From positions 1-59,084 of the forward strand of contig JBAYFO010000017.1 of the NCBI GenBank assembly GCA_041667115.1: a DNA stretch of 59,084 nucleotides. The letters are read 5' to 3'. Position numbers and translations under genes: made by a program. The notes beneath the pieces are model-generated. The model was given only the letters and a program-made list of their open reading frames with translations, was not told where the DNA came from and did no database searches. This DNA comes from UBA1563 sp041667115. GTDB lineage: Bacteria > Bacteroidota > Ignavibacteria > Ignavibacteriales > Ignavibacteriaceae. Of this stretch, positions 1 to 10,200 are shown in pieces; the first letter of the stretch is position 1, and every line of letters starts with the position of its first letter.

Positions 1-70
1 CCCGAAAGCTTTCGGGATGCAATTTCGAGCGCCTTCAGTCCCGATGCAATCGGGATCACGGAGCTTATAA

Positions 71-97
71 AACCCTGAACAAAATTCAGGGTTTTTT
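71..97 (+). terminator. Intrinsic terminator before GIY-YIG copy 1
   Basis: Stem AACCCTGAA / TTCAGGGTT (9 bp) with loop CAAAA, followed by a run of T. It sits 7 bases before the GIY-YIG start codon, so it would end transcription of whatever lies upstream, possibly a tRNA outside the window. Confidence 0.75.
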
Positions 98-103
98 AGT
101 TTT

Positions 104-361
104 ATGAGTTACTTCGTTTACATACTAAAATCTAAATCTGCGGAGAAATATTACACTGGGATTTCTTCAAATCCGGAAGTCCGATTATCATATCACAATA
201 CAGTAGAAAAAGGATTTACATCAAGATACCGTCCCTGGGAAATTGTTTTTACCAAAGAATACGAATCGAAAGAAATTGCCCACCAAGTTGAACTGAAAAT
301 CAAAAGTTGGAAAAGTAAAAGCATGATTGAACGAGTAATCAGTGTGGGAATACGAATCTGA
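104..361 (+). CDS. GIY-YIG nuclease superfamily protein, copy 1
   Basis: The 85-residue protein is a stand-alone GIY-YIG domain of the small UvrC-N-terminus-like (URI/YhbQ) type. It has YFVYIL near the N-terminus and KYYTGIS as the GIY-YIG pair. The conserved Arg is in PEVRLSYHN, and RPWEIVFTKEYESKEIA supplies the later Tyr/Glu region. Family members are DNA endonucleases, but many small ones have no assigned role. The length is normal for the family. There is no good ribosome-binding site, because the ATG follows a terminator hairpin by only 7 bases. A near-identical paralogue follows 376 bp downstream. Function in this host is unknown. Confidence 0.85.
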   Translation: MSYFVYILKSKSAEKYYTGISSNPEVRLSYHNTVEKGFTSRYRPWEIVFTKEYESKEIAHQVELKIKSWKSKSMIERVISVGIRI

Positions 362-446
362 GCATTCGGCTGTTATCCCGACTTTGTCGGGATGCAAGTT
401 CGAGTGCCTTCAGTCCCGATGCAATCGGGATCGCGGAGCCAACAAA

Positions 447-473
447 AACCCTGAACAAAATTCAGGGTTTTTT
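447..473 (+). terminator. Intrinsic terminator before GIY-YIG copy 2
   Basis: Identical stem AACCCTGAA/TTCAGGGTT and loop CAAAA as in copy 1, followed by a T run, 7 bases before the second GIY-YIG start. Confidence 0.75.
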
Positions 474-479
474 AGTTTT

Positions 480-737
480 ATGAGTTGCTTCGTTTACATA
501 TTACAATCTAAATCTGCGGAAAAATATTACACAGGAATTTCTGCTAATCCCGAATTGCGATTATCATATCACAATACAGTAGAAAAAGGATTTACATCAA
601 GATACCGTCCATGGGAAATTGTTTTTAGTAAAGAATATGAATCAAAAGAAATTGCCCACCAAGTTGAACTGAAAATTAAAAGTTGGAAAAGCAAAAGCAT
701 GATTGAACGGGTTATCAGTGTGGACTTATTAAGCTGA
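480..737 (+). CDS. GIY-YIG nuclease superfamily protein, copy 2
   Basis: This is an 85-residue paralogue of the previous protein, differing at few positions (MSCFVYILQ against MSYFVYILK; PELRLSYHN against PEVRLSYHN). The frame is open further upstream to 342. The ATG at 480 was chosen because it aligns exactly with copy 1 and lies just after the terminator hairpin. The catalytic-type residues (Tyr of VYIL, YTGIS, the Arg of ELRLSYHN, Glu of EYESKEI) are retained in both copies, so neither looks dead. The last residues differ (VDLLS against VGIRI) because the cassettes end differently. Confidence 0.85.
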   Translation: MSCFVYILQSKSAEKYYTGISANPELRLSYHNTVEKGFTSRYRPWEIVFSKEYESKEIAHQVELKIKSWKSKSMIERVISVDLLS

Positions 738-927
738 ACATTCGGCTGATAAATTCCTAATTCTAATTGACGTTTAAACTTAATCCCCTCTTCCCATACC
801 GACAAATTAATCGATTATAAAATATTTTTACGATAATGAACTAATATCAATCAACTTATGTTGGAGGTTATAAGATTCGAATGTCATCTAAATAATGTGT
901 TCAGTTAATAACCAACCGAGAGTAGGT

Positions 928-1344
928 ATGAATCATAATATTAAGCTTGAAATCAAAATTCCAAAAGTCCCGGATATTGAGTTGGTGGCTCTTGAAGGGT
1001 TACAACTAATGGGAGGCCACTTAGGAATTTCCAGTGATAAGATCGGCGAAGCCAAAATAATTGTTACGGAAGCGATTATCAATGGACTTGAACATTCCAA
1101 GGTAGAGAATCCTTATGTAAATGTAGAGTTTACAATGACAAAAGAGAGGCTCATAATTTTTGTCACCGACTATGGAGATGGTTTTGAACCAGAAAATATT
1201 GAGGAACCTGAAATTCACGAAAAGTTATCAAGCAGCAATAAAAGAGGGTGGGGACTTAAACTCATGAAATCGATGTCAGACGATTTTATCATTGAATCGG
1301 GTGCGACCGGCACAAAAATTACGATAATTAAAAATTTAGTTTAG
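928..1344 (+). CDS. RsbW/SpoIIAB-type anti-sigma factor kinase (HATPase)
   Basis: Small stand-alone GHKL ATPase of 138 residues, the usual size for RsbW-like serine kinases. The N box is EAIINGLEHS (about residues 48-57, catalytic Glu48 and Asn52). The G1 box is DYGDGF (from Asp81) and the G2 box RGWGLKLM lies around 106-113. Such proteins bind a sigma factor or other target and phosphorylate a STAS antagonist. The frame is open from a further ATG at 895. The ATG at 928 is preferred because a purine-rich GAGAGTAGG precedes it and it gives a family-typical length. It is first in the locus, 11 bases ahead of a STAS gene. Its target is not visible in the window. Confidence 0.85.
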   Translation: MNHNIKLEIKIPKVPDIELVALEGLQLMGGHLGISSDKIGEAKIIVTEAIINGLEHSKVENPYVNVEFTMTKERLIIFVTDYGDGFEPENIEEPEIHEKLSSSNKRGWGLKLMKSMSDDFIIESGATGTKITIIKNLV

Positions 1345-1355
1345 GAGTCCTTGCT

Positions 1356-1700
1356 ATGTCATCCGAATTTACTTTAGAATCAGAAATAAAAAATAATTGT
1401 GTTGTCATAATTACAACAGGGTACATCAATAATGTCGGGGGGCAAAAAATTGTTGATGAGTTTTACAAACACCATAGTAACGGTATTAATAATGTGATCC
1501 TCAATCTCGCAAAATCAAATGTGGTTAATTCAATCGGGATATCATTTCTTATTGAGATCATTGAGAAATTAAATAACACCAACGGAACGTTGATCTTCAC
1601 TAATCTCGACCCATCCATCGAAAAAACATTTACCATTATGGGTTTATTTCAGTTCGCTAAAAAAGCAGATACTCCGGATGAAGCGGTAAAACTTTTTTAG
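1356..1700 (+). CDS. STAS-domain anti-sigma factor antagonist (atypical phosphosite)
   Basis: The 114-residue single STAS domain protein is likely co-transcribed with the RsbW-like gene just upstream; TTAGGAG precedes the ATG. In partner switching, the antagonist is phosphorylated by the kinase and reactivated by a PP2C phosphatase. The site normally reading D-S-S-G is N58-S59-I60-G61 here. The position equivalent to the phosphoserine of SpoIIAA is therefore Ile, although the preceding Ser remains. It may be phosphorylated on Ser59, be constitutively active, or bind a different partner. The later STAS gene at 20421 has the standard pattern. Confidence 0.85.
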   Translation: MSSEFTLESEIKNNCVVIITTGYINNVGGQKIVDEFYKHHSNGINNVILNLAKSNVVNSIGISFLIEIIEKLNNTNGTLIFTNLDPSIEKTFTIMGLFQFAKKADTPDEAVKLF

Positions 1701-1752
1701 CCGGTTCGGCATATTTAAAATATTTTACAAATAGGAATTAAAGACCGGAATC

Positions 1753-3363
1753 ATGAATGTAGTTGAGTACAATAATTTAATTGACAAACTCTCTCTCCAG
1801 GTAAAGTCTTTTCAGGAAGGATTCAGCCTTCTTTCCAACGCAGCCACACTTAAAGAACTTGGTACAGATTTTTGCCGCATACTACAAGGCAACTTCTTCA
1901 TCCGTGATGTAAATATATTTTTCAAGAAGAATGCAACTCATGAATGGGAATGTATTATTGTCCATAATGAAAAATGCATGGAATACCTTCCCTATTTAAA
2001 AGCTACCCATGAAGCGCATATTGAATATTTTAATGATACTGAATTTTGTGTTACTGCAACATTGCCATTAACCGACGGAGCAATGTGGGGATTGGTTATC
2101 GGAAACAAAATCGATAAATCCGAAATAACCGAGATAGACAAAATTACTCTTCAAATGTTCCTCCAATTATTAGACAATGCTTACCAATCTTTTATAAATC
2201 AAAAAAAAGAAAAGCAGCTGATTTTTTCTTTAAATCATAGAGTTGTCCAACTTAATAGTTTGATAGACACCGGTATTGAAATCTCCAAACTTCATAAAAC
2301 ATCCTCTTTGCTTGAGCTTTCGTTAGAAAGAGCCGCGGCATTAACAAATGCATCACGGGGAGTTCTGAGGATAATAGCTGATGATGGTATCGCTACGGAA
2401 ATTGGATTCCCGGGTAATTCCGACATACTGCATGTTCTATCTTCTGAGCAACGGATTGATACCGGAGTTGAATTCAAACATGTAAAGTATTTGTACTCTC
2501 TTTCAGAAAAAGAGAGCAGGAACGGAATTATAGATTTTGATCAAACAGATGAAATATTGCTTCAGGCTTTTGCAAGACAAGTTTTGGCGGCGCTAGAAAA
2601 TGAACATTTGCACACTGAGGCGATCGATAAAGAACGGATGCATCAAGAAATTGAAATGGCTGCCACAATTCAAAGGAAAATTATCCCGCAGCAACTTCCG
2701 CAAATTGAAGATTATGATCTTGCGGGAATTAATATTCCTTCTCTGGAAATAGGCGGCGATTATTATGATGTTACAAAATTAAAGGATGGCAGATACCTGC
2801 TCATCATTGCGGATGTTGCGGGTAAGGGGGTCGCTTCAGGGTTGCTTGTGAATACGTTAAACGCCTCGCTCAACGCTTATGTCGAAAATGATTTTCAATT
2901 GACCGAGGTTGCTGAAAGACTGAACAAAATTATTTTTAATGCCTCCACTCCAGAAAAATATATTACAGGTTTTATCGCTCTTCTTGAACCAGAATCAGGA
3001 ATCATTGAATACTTAAATGCAGGGCACAATCCAATCTTTTACGCTGATAATGGAAAATTAGTAAAGCTCGATAAGGGTGGACTTGCATTTGGCATGCTTG
3101 ATTTTTCTTTCCCATATGAGAGTACCCGTATACAATTGAAACCGGGTGAAAAAATTCTTTTTTATACTGATGGAATCACTGAAGCGATGAACCATGATGA
3201 TGAAGAATACACAGACCAAAGACTAGAATATTTTTTCTTATCTGAAAATTCAGTAAGCGCCGAAACTTTTATAGAAAATCTTCTGGCTGATATTAAAGCA
3301 CACACAAAGAATACTCCACAGAGCGATGACATAACCGCTCTTTATCTGTCAAGGAATAAATAG
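1753..3363 (+). CDS. GAF-domain PP2C (SpoIIE/RsbU-type) serine phosphatase
   Basis: Soluble 536-residue protein with no signal peptide or membrane segment. Residues about 1-150 are a GAF-like region, about 160-285 look like a second GAF domain, and a short helix (HQEIEMAATIQRKIIPQQLP) leads into a SpoIIE-type PP2C domain. Metal-site acidic residues are present: Asp336 (GGDYYD), Asp354 (ADVAGKG), Asp473 (YTDGITEA) and Asp525-Asp526 (SDDITAL). The motif AGHNP is intact, unlike in the five larger phosphatases downstream. The likely role is to dephosphorylate a STAS antagonist in response to a cytoplasmic cue sensed by GAF. It lies third in the locus, 52 bp after the STAS gene. Confidence 0.88.
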   Translation: MNVVEYNNLIDKLSLQVKSFQEGFSLLSNAATLKELGTDFCRILQGNFFIRDVNIFFKKNATHEWECIIVHNEKCMEYLPYLKATHEAHIEYFNDTEFCVTATLPLTDGAMWGLVIGNKIDKSEITEIDKITLQMFLQLLDNAYQSFINQKKEKQLIFSLNHRVVQLNSLIDTGIEISKLHKTSSLLELSLERAAALTNASRGVLRIIADDGIATEIGFPGNSDILHVLSSEQRIDTGVEFKHVKYLYSLSEKESRNGIIDFDQTDEILLQAFARQVLAALENEHLHTEAIDKERMHQEIEMAATIQRKIIPQQLPQIEDYDLAGINIPSLEIGGDYYDVTKLKDGRYLLIIADVAGKGVASGLLVNTLNASLNAYVENDFQLTEVAERLNKIIFNASTPEKYITGFIALLEPESGIIEYLNAGHNPIFYADNGKLVKLDKGGLAFGMLDFSFPYESTRIQLKPGEKILFYTDGITEAMNHDDEEYTDQRLEYFFLSENSVSAETFIENLLADIKAHTKNTPQSDDITALYLSRNK

Positions 3364-3416
3364 AGCTTTTTTTACATTAATTGGCATTACTGTTTGTAAT
3401 GGCTAAAGAGGTCAAA

Positions 3417-6400
3417 ATGCTTGCTCCAAAAACGAAGAATAATTATTTAAAGTTATTTTTTCTACTTGTCACATTTATGTCGGTTATCGGACAACAAAAA
3501 TATAACTTTGAGCACCTTTCCATTCCTTCGGGATTATCAAACTCAACCGTCTGGGATATTTTGCAGGACAAATATGGATTCCTCTGGGTTGCTACCGCTG
3601 ACGGATTGAACCGGTATGATGGATATACTTTTAAAATTTATAAAAATGATCCCGGTAATTCAAAATCCTTAGCAAATAATCTGATTTATTCGTTGCTGAT
3701 AGATGATGATGAAACTTTGTGGGCGGGGACTAACGGTGGATTGTGCAAATACGACCGGGCAAACGAAACTTTTGTAACATATCTAACCGACTCAAGTAGT
3801 AGCAATGCCGTCTCAAATATTATAATTAATATTCTTGAAGACAGCAAAAAAAGGATTTGGGTTGCAACCGCTTTAGGAATATTCAAGTTTGACAGAACTA
3901 CCGGCAAATTTGAAAAAACATTTATTAAAGACGGCAATAATAAAATACCTTTTACCGGAACTACAGTAGCATTGATTGAGACTTCATCAGGTGAAATTTA
4001 TTCAGATTATTATTTTCAAGGTTTAATCAAGTTCAATGAATCGATAAATTTGTTTGAGTGGATAAATGTAGCGCCCCAGAATCCCAATATTTTTAATAAA
4101 ACGATCTTCTTTAATTTGTATGAAGACAAAACAGGAAAAATATGGATAAGCGGGCAAAACGGATTTTATAACTATGATCCTCATAGCGGCATATTTAATG
4201 AATTAAATTTATACAAAAATGTTAGCAATTCTAATAATAGGTGGATAAATGCTGCAATGGGGGTTTTCCAGGATAATAAAGGATACCTTTGGATCGGCTC
4301 CTCTGTTAATGGGATTTTTCGTTACAATATGAAGACGAACGAGGTCACTAGTTTAAGCCCATCAGAGCTCCCAAATTCAGTTCATAATTCGGATGGCTTC
4401 TGGAAATTTTACCAAGACGAATTTGGAATTTTGTGGATCGCTACTTCAAACAACGGTTTATTAAAATTGGATTTTCAAAAAGAACCATTTCGACTTTTTG
4501 CAAATCCAGTGGATAAAGTAACCTCGAATTCCAGCTTGTATATAGGTTCATTATATAAAAGTCCAACTGAAAGTGATTTTATATGGCTTGGAACTGATGA
4601 CGGATTAGTGAAATATAATTTAAATCAAAAAACTTTTATCAAGTTCAATCACCAGGAAGGAAGCACAAGATCGATCCCTAGCAATCTTGTTAGAAGTATT
4701 CAACACGGTTCTATGCAAGAATTATGGCTTGGGACAAACAAGGGCTTAAGCATGATGAATCCGGCCAATAATTCGTTCACTAATTATGAATTAAGTGATA
4801 AAACAAAACACTATGTGGTTGATTATGATAATATTTATGGTCAATCGATGGATGATTATGGAAATCTGTGGATAGCCGCTGGAAACAGTGGTTTAGTAAA
4901 GTTCGATACAAAAAATCAAACAAAACAATATATTCCCACATTTGCAACCCGAACCTACGATCTTAGACTCCTTGACTTTATAGATATACTGAACACAAAA
5001 AGTATTCCGATAGTAAAAATAATCGGTGTGGAAGATTACCAGGATCTTAAAAAAGAATTCAAATTGGAAAAGCAAACCGAAGTGATGATCGTTTCAGCAG
5101 GAGAGGGACAAAATAATTTAATGTTTGATTACGGATGGCTGTTAGATTCAAAGGCTGATACTGTGTGGGGACAAACCAATTACCAAAATTCATTTTATTT
5201 AGGTGGAGCAACAAAGAACCGCATTACTATCAGGATAGTAAAATTAAATAAAGGCAATTACACATTAAGATATAGATCGGACGATAGCCATTCATACGGA
5301 AGATGGAACGCACCGGCTCCAATTGATTCAACATTATGGGGAGTTCAAGTTTTTGATCTATCCAATTCCGATGTAAATTATTGCAAAAGTCTCATTACTG
5401 CCAGTCAGAACAAACCATACATTAACGCTTTGTCTGTTTCAACGGTGGAGTATCAAAATGATGGGACAGTGCTTCTTGGTACATCTACCGGTTTAGATAA
5501 ATATGATATCCGAAAAAATGCTATCTCCTATTTACAAAATGATATTAAAAACACTTTCACTTCAAACTTGAAACAAATAAATGATTTCTTTGTTGATAAA
5601 AACAATGTGATATGGATAGGAACTAACGGAGGGCTCATAAAATATGATCAAATATCAAAACAGTTTAATATTCTCTATGATAAGGATGGATTACCTTCTA
5701 ATTATGTCGTGGCAATTGAAGAAGATGCATACGGAAATTTATGGCTGAGCACGCTAAACGGGATTTCTAAATTTAATAAGGATATTAAACACCCGATCTT
5801 TATAAACTACGATGTAAAAGACGGGTTACAAGGATATACCTTCAATACCGGGGCTGCTTTTAAAAGCGAATCGGGAGAATTGTTCTTTGCCGGTCAAAAC
5901 GGATTTAATGCTTTTCATTCAAGTAATATCAATAAGCAGGTTCCCAAAATTGATATAACCCAATTAAAAATTTCTAATGAATTAGTTTTCCCTTCCTCTA
6001 AAAATTCACCTTTGACCAAAAGTATTTTGGAAACGAAAGAAATTGAAATCGCATACAGCCAAAACAATATCTCTTTCGAATTCAGTGCAATTCACTTTTC
6101 CAGACCCGAGAAAAATCAATATGCATATAGATTGGATGGATTTGATAAAGGGGGGTGGATTTACGATAACAGAAAATTTGCAACTTACACAAATCTTCCT
6201 CCCGGTGATTATGTTTTTAGAGTAAAAGGATCAAACGGTGACGGAGTTTGGAATGAAGCCGGGACATCAATTAAAATTAGAGTTTTATCACCGTGGTGGA
6301 GAACAATCTGGGCTTACATTGGATACGTTTTTATTTTTGGCGGAATGATTTTCGGAGTCGATAGAATCCAAAGAAGAAGATTAATCTTAAAAGAAAGAGA

Positions 6401-7223
6401 AAGACAACGATTTCATAACGCTGAATTGCGGGCACAAAAAGCAGAACTGCAAGCTAAAGCAAGCGAAGCTGAACGCCGTGCGCTTGAAATTGAAAATGAT
6501 AGAAAATCAAAGGAACTTGAGAGTGCGAGAGAATTACAATTGTCAATGCTGCCTAAACAGTTACCGCAATTTCCCCATCTTGATATTGCGGTTTATATGA
6601 AGACAGCTACAGAAGTAGGCGGCGATTATTATGATTTTAATGTTGGGATCGACGGAACACTTACTATCGTTTTGGGAGATGCAACTGGTCACGGAATGCG
6701 AGCTGGAACAATGGTTACTTCCGCAAAATCATTGTTCAACAGCTATGCTGCTAATCCCGATATACTTTTCACCTTCCAGGAAATGACCAGATGTATTAAA
6801 CAAATGCAGTTTCAATCTCTTGCCATGTGTATGACAATGTTAAAAATTCAAAACAACCGATTATTAATGTCAGCCGCCGGAATGCCTCCAGTATATCTGT
6901 ACCGAAATGAAAGCAGAAGAATCGAAGAGTATCTGATGAAGGGAATGCCTTTGGGAACAATGGACAACTTCCCTTACGAGTTAAAAGAATTACAGCTTCT
7001 TAAAGGGGATACTTTATTATTAATGAGCGACGGATTTCCTGAATTACAAAATGATCATGATGAAATATTTGGTTATAAACGTGCAAGAAATTCATTTGAA
7101 GAGGTTGCGGAAAGAGACCCGGAAGAAATTATAACTTACCTAAAAGATGAAGGATCTCGCTGGGTTAATGCTAAAGACCCTGAAGACGATGTAACGTTTG
7201 TTGTAATAAAGGTAAAAGGCTAA
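3417..7223 (+). CDS. Membrane sensor phosphatase: propeller - Y_Y_Y - TM - SpoIIE (A)
   Basis: About 1268 residues. Residues 1-26 are a signal peptide ending near SVIGQQ. Reg_prop beta-propeller blades follow (LWVATADGLNRYDGY, IWVATALGIFKF and similar), interrupted at about 505-652 by a non-propeller insert. A Y_Y_Y domain (about 882-958) and one membrane helix (WWRTIWAYIGYVFIFGG) come next, then a charged coiled coil (about 987-1050) and a SpoIIE PP2C domain. Asp1070 (GGDYYD), DATGHG, MSDGF and DDVTF are all present. Propeller/Y_Y_Y modules usually drive histidine kinases that sense polysaccharides; here the output is a phosphatase. The start was placed at ATG 3417, after AAAGAGG; an earlier frame start at 3381 would add 12 residues. 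It is 7 bp from the next gene. Confidence 0.9.
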   Translation: MLAPKTKNNYLKLFFLLVTFMSVIGQQKYNFEHLSIPSGLSNSTVWDILQDKYGFLWVATADGLNRYDGYTFKIYKNDPGNSKSLANNLIYSLLIDDDETLWAGTNGGLCKYDRANETFVTYLTDSSSSNAVSNIIINILEDSKKRIWVATALGIFKFDRTTGKFEKTFIKDGNNKIPFTGTTVALIETSSGEIYSDYYFQGLIKFNESINLFEWINVAPQNPNIFNKTIFFNLYEDKTGKIWISGQNGFYNYDPHSGIFNELNLYKNVSNSNNRWINAAMGVFQDNKGYLWIGSSVNGIFRYNMKTNEVTSLSPSELPNSVHNSDGFWKFYQDEFGILWIATSNNGLLKLDFQKEPFRLFANPVDKVTSNSSLYIGSLYKSPTESDFIWLGTDDGLVKYNLNQKTFIKFNHQEGSTRSIPSNLVRSIQHGSMQELWLGTNKGLSMMNPANNSFTNYELSDKTKHYVVDYDNIYGQSMDDYGNLWIAAGNSGLVKFDTKNQTKQYIPTFATRTYDLRLLDFIDILNTKSIPIVKIIGVEDYQDLKKEFKLEKQTEVMIVSAGEGQNNLMFDYGWLLDSKADTVWGQTNYQNSFYLGGATKNRITIRIVKLNKGNYTLRYRSDDSHSYGRWNAPAPIDSTLWGVQVFDLSNSDVNYCKSLITASQNKPYINALSVSTVEYQNDGTVLLGTSTGLDKYDIRKNAISYLQNDIKNTFTSNLKQINDFFVDKNNVIWIGTNGGLIKYDQISKQFNILYDKDGLPSNYVVAIEEDAYGNLWLSTLNGISKFNKDIKHPIFINYDVKDGLQGYTFNTGAAFKSESGELFFAGQNGFNAFHSSNINKQVPKIDITQLKISNELVFPSSKNSPLTKSILETKEIEIAYSQNNISFEFSAIHFSRPEKNQYAYRLDGFDKGGWIYDNRKFATYTNLPPGDYVFRVKGSNGDGVWNEAGTSIKIRVLSPWWRTIWAYIGYVFIFGGMIFGVDRIQRRRLILKERERQRFHNAELRAQKAELQAKASEAERRALEIENDRKSKELESARELQLSMLPKQLPQFPHLDIAVYMKTATEVGGDYYDFNVGIDGTLTIVLGDATGHGMRAGTMVTSAKSLFNSYAANPDILFTFQEMTRCIKQMQFQSLAMCMTMLKIQNNRLLMSAAGMPPVYLYRNESRRIEEYLMKGMPLGTMDNFPYELKELQLLKGDTLLLMSDGFPELQNDHDEIFGYKRARNSFEEVAERDPEEIITYLKDEGSRWVNAKDPEDDVTFVVIKVKG

Positions 7224-7230
7224 ATCAATT

Positions 7231-10200
7231 ATGAATGAAAAATTATTTTATAAAATTAAGAATAGGACACTGTTTTTAATATTTCATATTAGCTCATTCT
7301 GTATTTTTCTACCCCTTTCTATTTCTGCCCAAGGAAATTTTGTGTTTGAAAATTTTTCAATCCCGCAGGGACTTTCAAACCCAACCATAAACACTATTTT
7401 TGAAGATAAGTACGGTTTCCTTTGGCTTGGTACTGATGATGGGCTGAGCAGGTATGATGGATATGAATTTAAAGTTTACAAAAACAATCCATCGGACAGC
7501 ACTAGCCTGCCGGGCAATACAATTTATGCAATGAGTGAAGACAACAACGGTGATTTATGGATTGGCGGTAACAATGTGCTTGTAAAATATGATAGAATAA
7601 ATGATAAATTTATTCGTGTAAACTTCGACAGAGGACAAAATATAAACCAACCTATCATTTATAAAATCCTTATAGATAAACATAATAATATCTGGGTAGG
7701 GACTAATGAATTCGGAGTGCATTTACTTAATCCTCAGAAAATGACCACAAAAAAAATTCCTTTTATTTTGAACAATGAAGAAATTTTTAATGGATTTATA
7801 CGTTCAATTATTGAAACTTCAAACCAGGAAATATTAGCGCTTGATTATGGTGCAGGTGTATTCTATTACAATAAAGAGGTCAATAATTTTCAGTTATATA
7901 ACAATTTAGATAGGGAGAAAGTTGGTGGTTCTTTGTTGGTTCTTCATGAAGACGAATTTAATAAAATTTGGATTGGTGGCTCACAATCGCTATCAATTTA
8001 TGATAGAAACAATAAAAACCTGGAAAAAATTGAACGATTTTCAAAACCGGCAAGTACTGAATTTACCAACGGGGTAATCAATATTTTAAAAGATAAAGCG
8101 GGTTTCCTTTGGCTTGCTACATTGGATGATGGTTTATACAGATATAATCCCGTTGACAATAATTTTTTTCATTTTACCGGAAACAGTAACAATAAAAACA
8201 GTATTAAATCCACCGGTATTCTTTCATTATTTCAGGATAGTTTCGGAAACATTTGGATAGGGACTAGACTGGACGGATTATATAAGGTTGATCCGAACAA
8301 ACAGCCAATGAATGTTATCAGGATACCCGAGATACTAAAAACAAATTCACCCGCTGATAAAATAACCGCAGTAGCGAAAAGTGAAAAATCAAATAATGTT
8401 GCGATTGGAACAGGTGGTTTAGGAGTGTTTTGGAAAAACATTCAAGATGATAGTTATAAAAATTTTAAATTTGACAAAAATTCAAATAGCATTTCAAGTA
8501 ATAATATTTTTGCTTTAACTATTGACGCAGATAATAATCTTTGGATCGGAACAGATGCAGGATTAAACCAACTTAACCCAATAAGCGGAAAGATTACTAA
8601 GTATTTTAGTGAAAAAGTACCGTTGTATACAGAGTTTTTAATAAAAGATTTAAAATTTGATAAAGCCGGAAGGTTATTTGTTGCAAATTCCGGCGGTGTA
8701 GATATTTTATATCCGGGTCAAAAAATTATTAAACAAATACCATCTATTAGTAACCGCCAATTTAAACCTGAATTGCAAACTGATATTATAAATTTAGTAA
8801 ATTCTTCCCAGCCAATAGCTTCAATACTAAAAGTAGGTGAGCAAAAATTATTAGAAAAGGAGTTTGAAGTTTCCGACAGCACTAAAATAATAATTATTGG
8901 CATTGGGGAAGGACAATCATTTTTGGAACAAATGTTTGATTACGGGTGGCTTGAAGATTCTAATAAAAAAATAGTCTGGAGCATGAATAAATTTTCAGAT
9001 TCCTTTCATTTTGAAGGCGGAATGAAAATTAGAATTATGGCACGCACTTTAAAATTAAAAAAGGGTAAATATAAACTTAAATTCCAAACAGATGTAGGTA
9101 ACTCTTATGGAAGTTTTAATGTCCAGGCACCAAAAGATTCTACGATGTATGGAATACAGGTAATTAAAATAAATGATAAACAGTTTAATTATTTAACGGA
9201 TAGACTTCACGAAGAGAATAAAAACAGTGCTTATATGTTATTGGAAGATGCTAATTCAATAGCATTAAGTAAATCTTATGAAAATATTTTATGGATTGCC
9301 ACTACAAGTCAGGGCTTATACAAATACAATCTAAGTAACGGCAAATTTACTCAATACAACAAAAATGTTGATGCTGTTTCTGATATTGTAACTAACAACG
9401 ATGTGTATTATGTAATGGAAGACAGCAAAGGTCTTGTTTGGTTTTCATCACCAAACGGTCTTGGGAGATTAGATCCCAAAACAGAAAAGATTAAATTTTT
9501 TACTGAAAAAGATGGTCTTCCTACAAACTTAATTAGTGCTATTCAGGAAGATAACTTCGGTAATTTATGGATCAGCAGTGCAGCGGGTTTAACAACGCTT
9601 GTTAGAAATGATGAGGGTGCTAAAGAATCTTTTATAAATATTGATATTAAAGATGGGTTACAGGGGTATTCATTTTCCCGGGCAACCTGGAAGGCAAATA
9701 ATGGAGAATTATTTTTTGGCGGAGATAATGGAGTAAATTACTTTCTTCCCGGAAGAACTAATCAAACAAAACCTAAAATTGTAATTACAGATCTCAAAAT
9801 ATCTGATGTTTCTGTGTTTAATGATATTAAACACTCTCCATTAAAAAAAGATTTAAATGATACAAATGAATTAACATTGGATTATTCGCAAAACGATATA
9901 TCCTTTCAATTTTCTCCAATTCATTATTCCAGGCCGGAAAGAAATTTAATTGCATATAAACTGGATGGTTTTAATAAGGATTGGGTCTATAGCAAACTTC
10001 ACTTTGCATCGTTTACTAATCTTGACCCGGGCGAATATACCTTCCGGTTAAAAGCAGCCAATGGCGACGGGGTTTGGAGTGACGAAGAAAAAGCAATTCA
10101 TATTGAAGTATTACCACCATATTGGAGGACCACCTCTGCATACATTGGTTACGGCGTCCTCTTTTTAGGTTTAGTCTTTGGGATTGATAGAGTTCAGCGC

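Larger units (their letters stand above)
1..750. repeat. Tandem duplication of a ~376 bp GIY-YIG cassette
   Basis: Two successive copies (about 1-376 and 377-750) contain the same parts in the same order. These are a CCCGA...TCGGG palindrome, a stretch reading TTCGAG(C/T)GCCTTCAG, a TCCCGAT-GCA-ATCGGGA hairpin, CGGAGC, an AACCCTGAA/TTCAGGGTT terminator hairpin, an 85-codon GIY-YIG ORF, and a tail CTGA(G/A)CATTCGGCTG after the stop. Start codons (104 and 480) and terminators (71 and 447) are both exactly 376 bp apart. Copy 1 begins mid-unit at the window edge, so further copies may lie upstream. The TTCGAG...CGGAGCC part resembles a tRNA T-loop plus acceptor 3' end; that reading is inference. 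Confidence 0.9.

Noticed and set aside
895..927. Upstream ATG (895) for the RsbW-like gene
   Set aside because: No ribosome-binding site; the ATG at 928 gives the family-typical length and has a purine-rich stretch before it.
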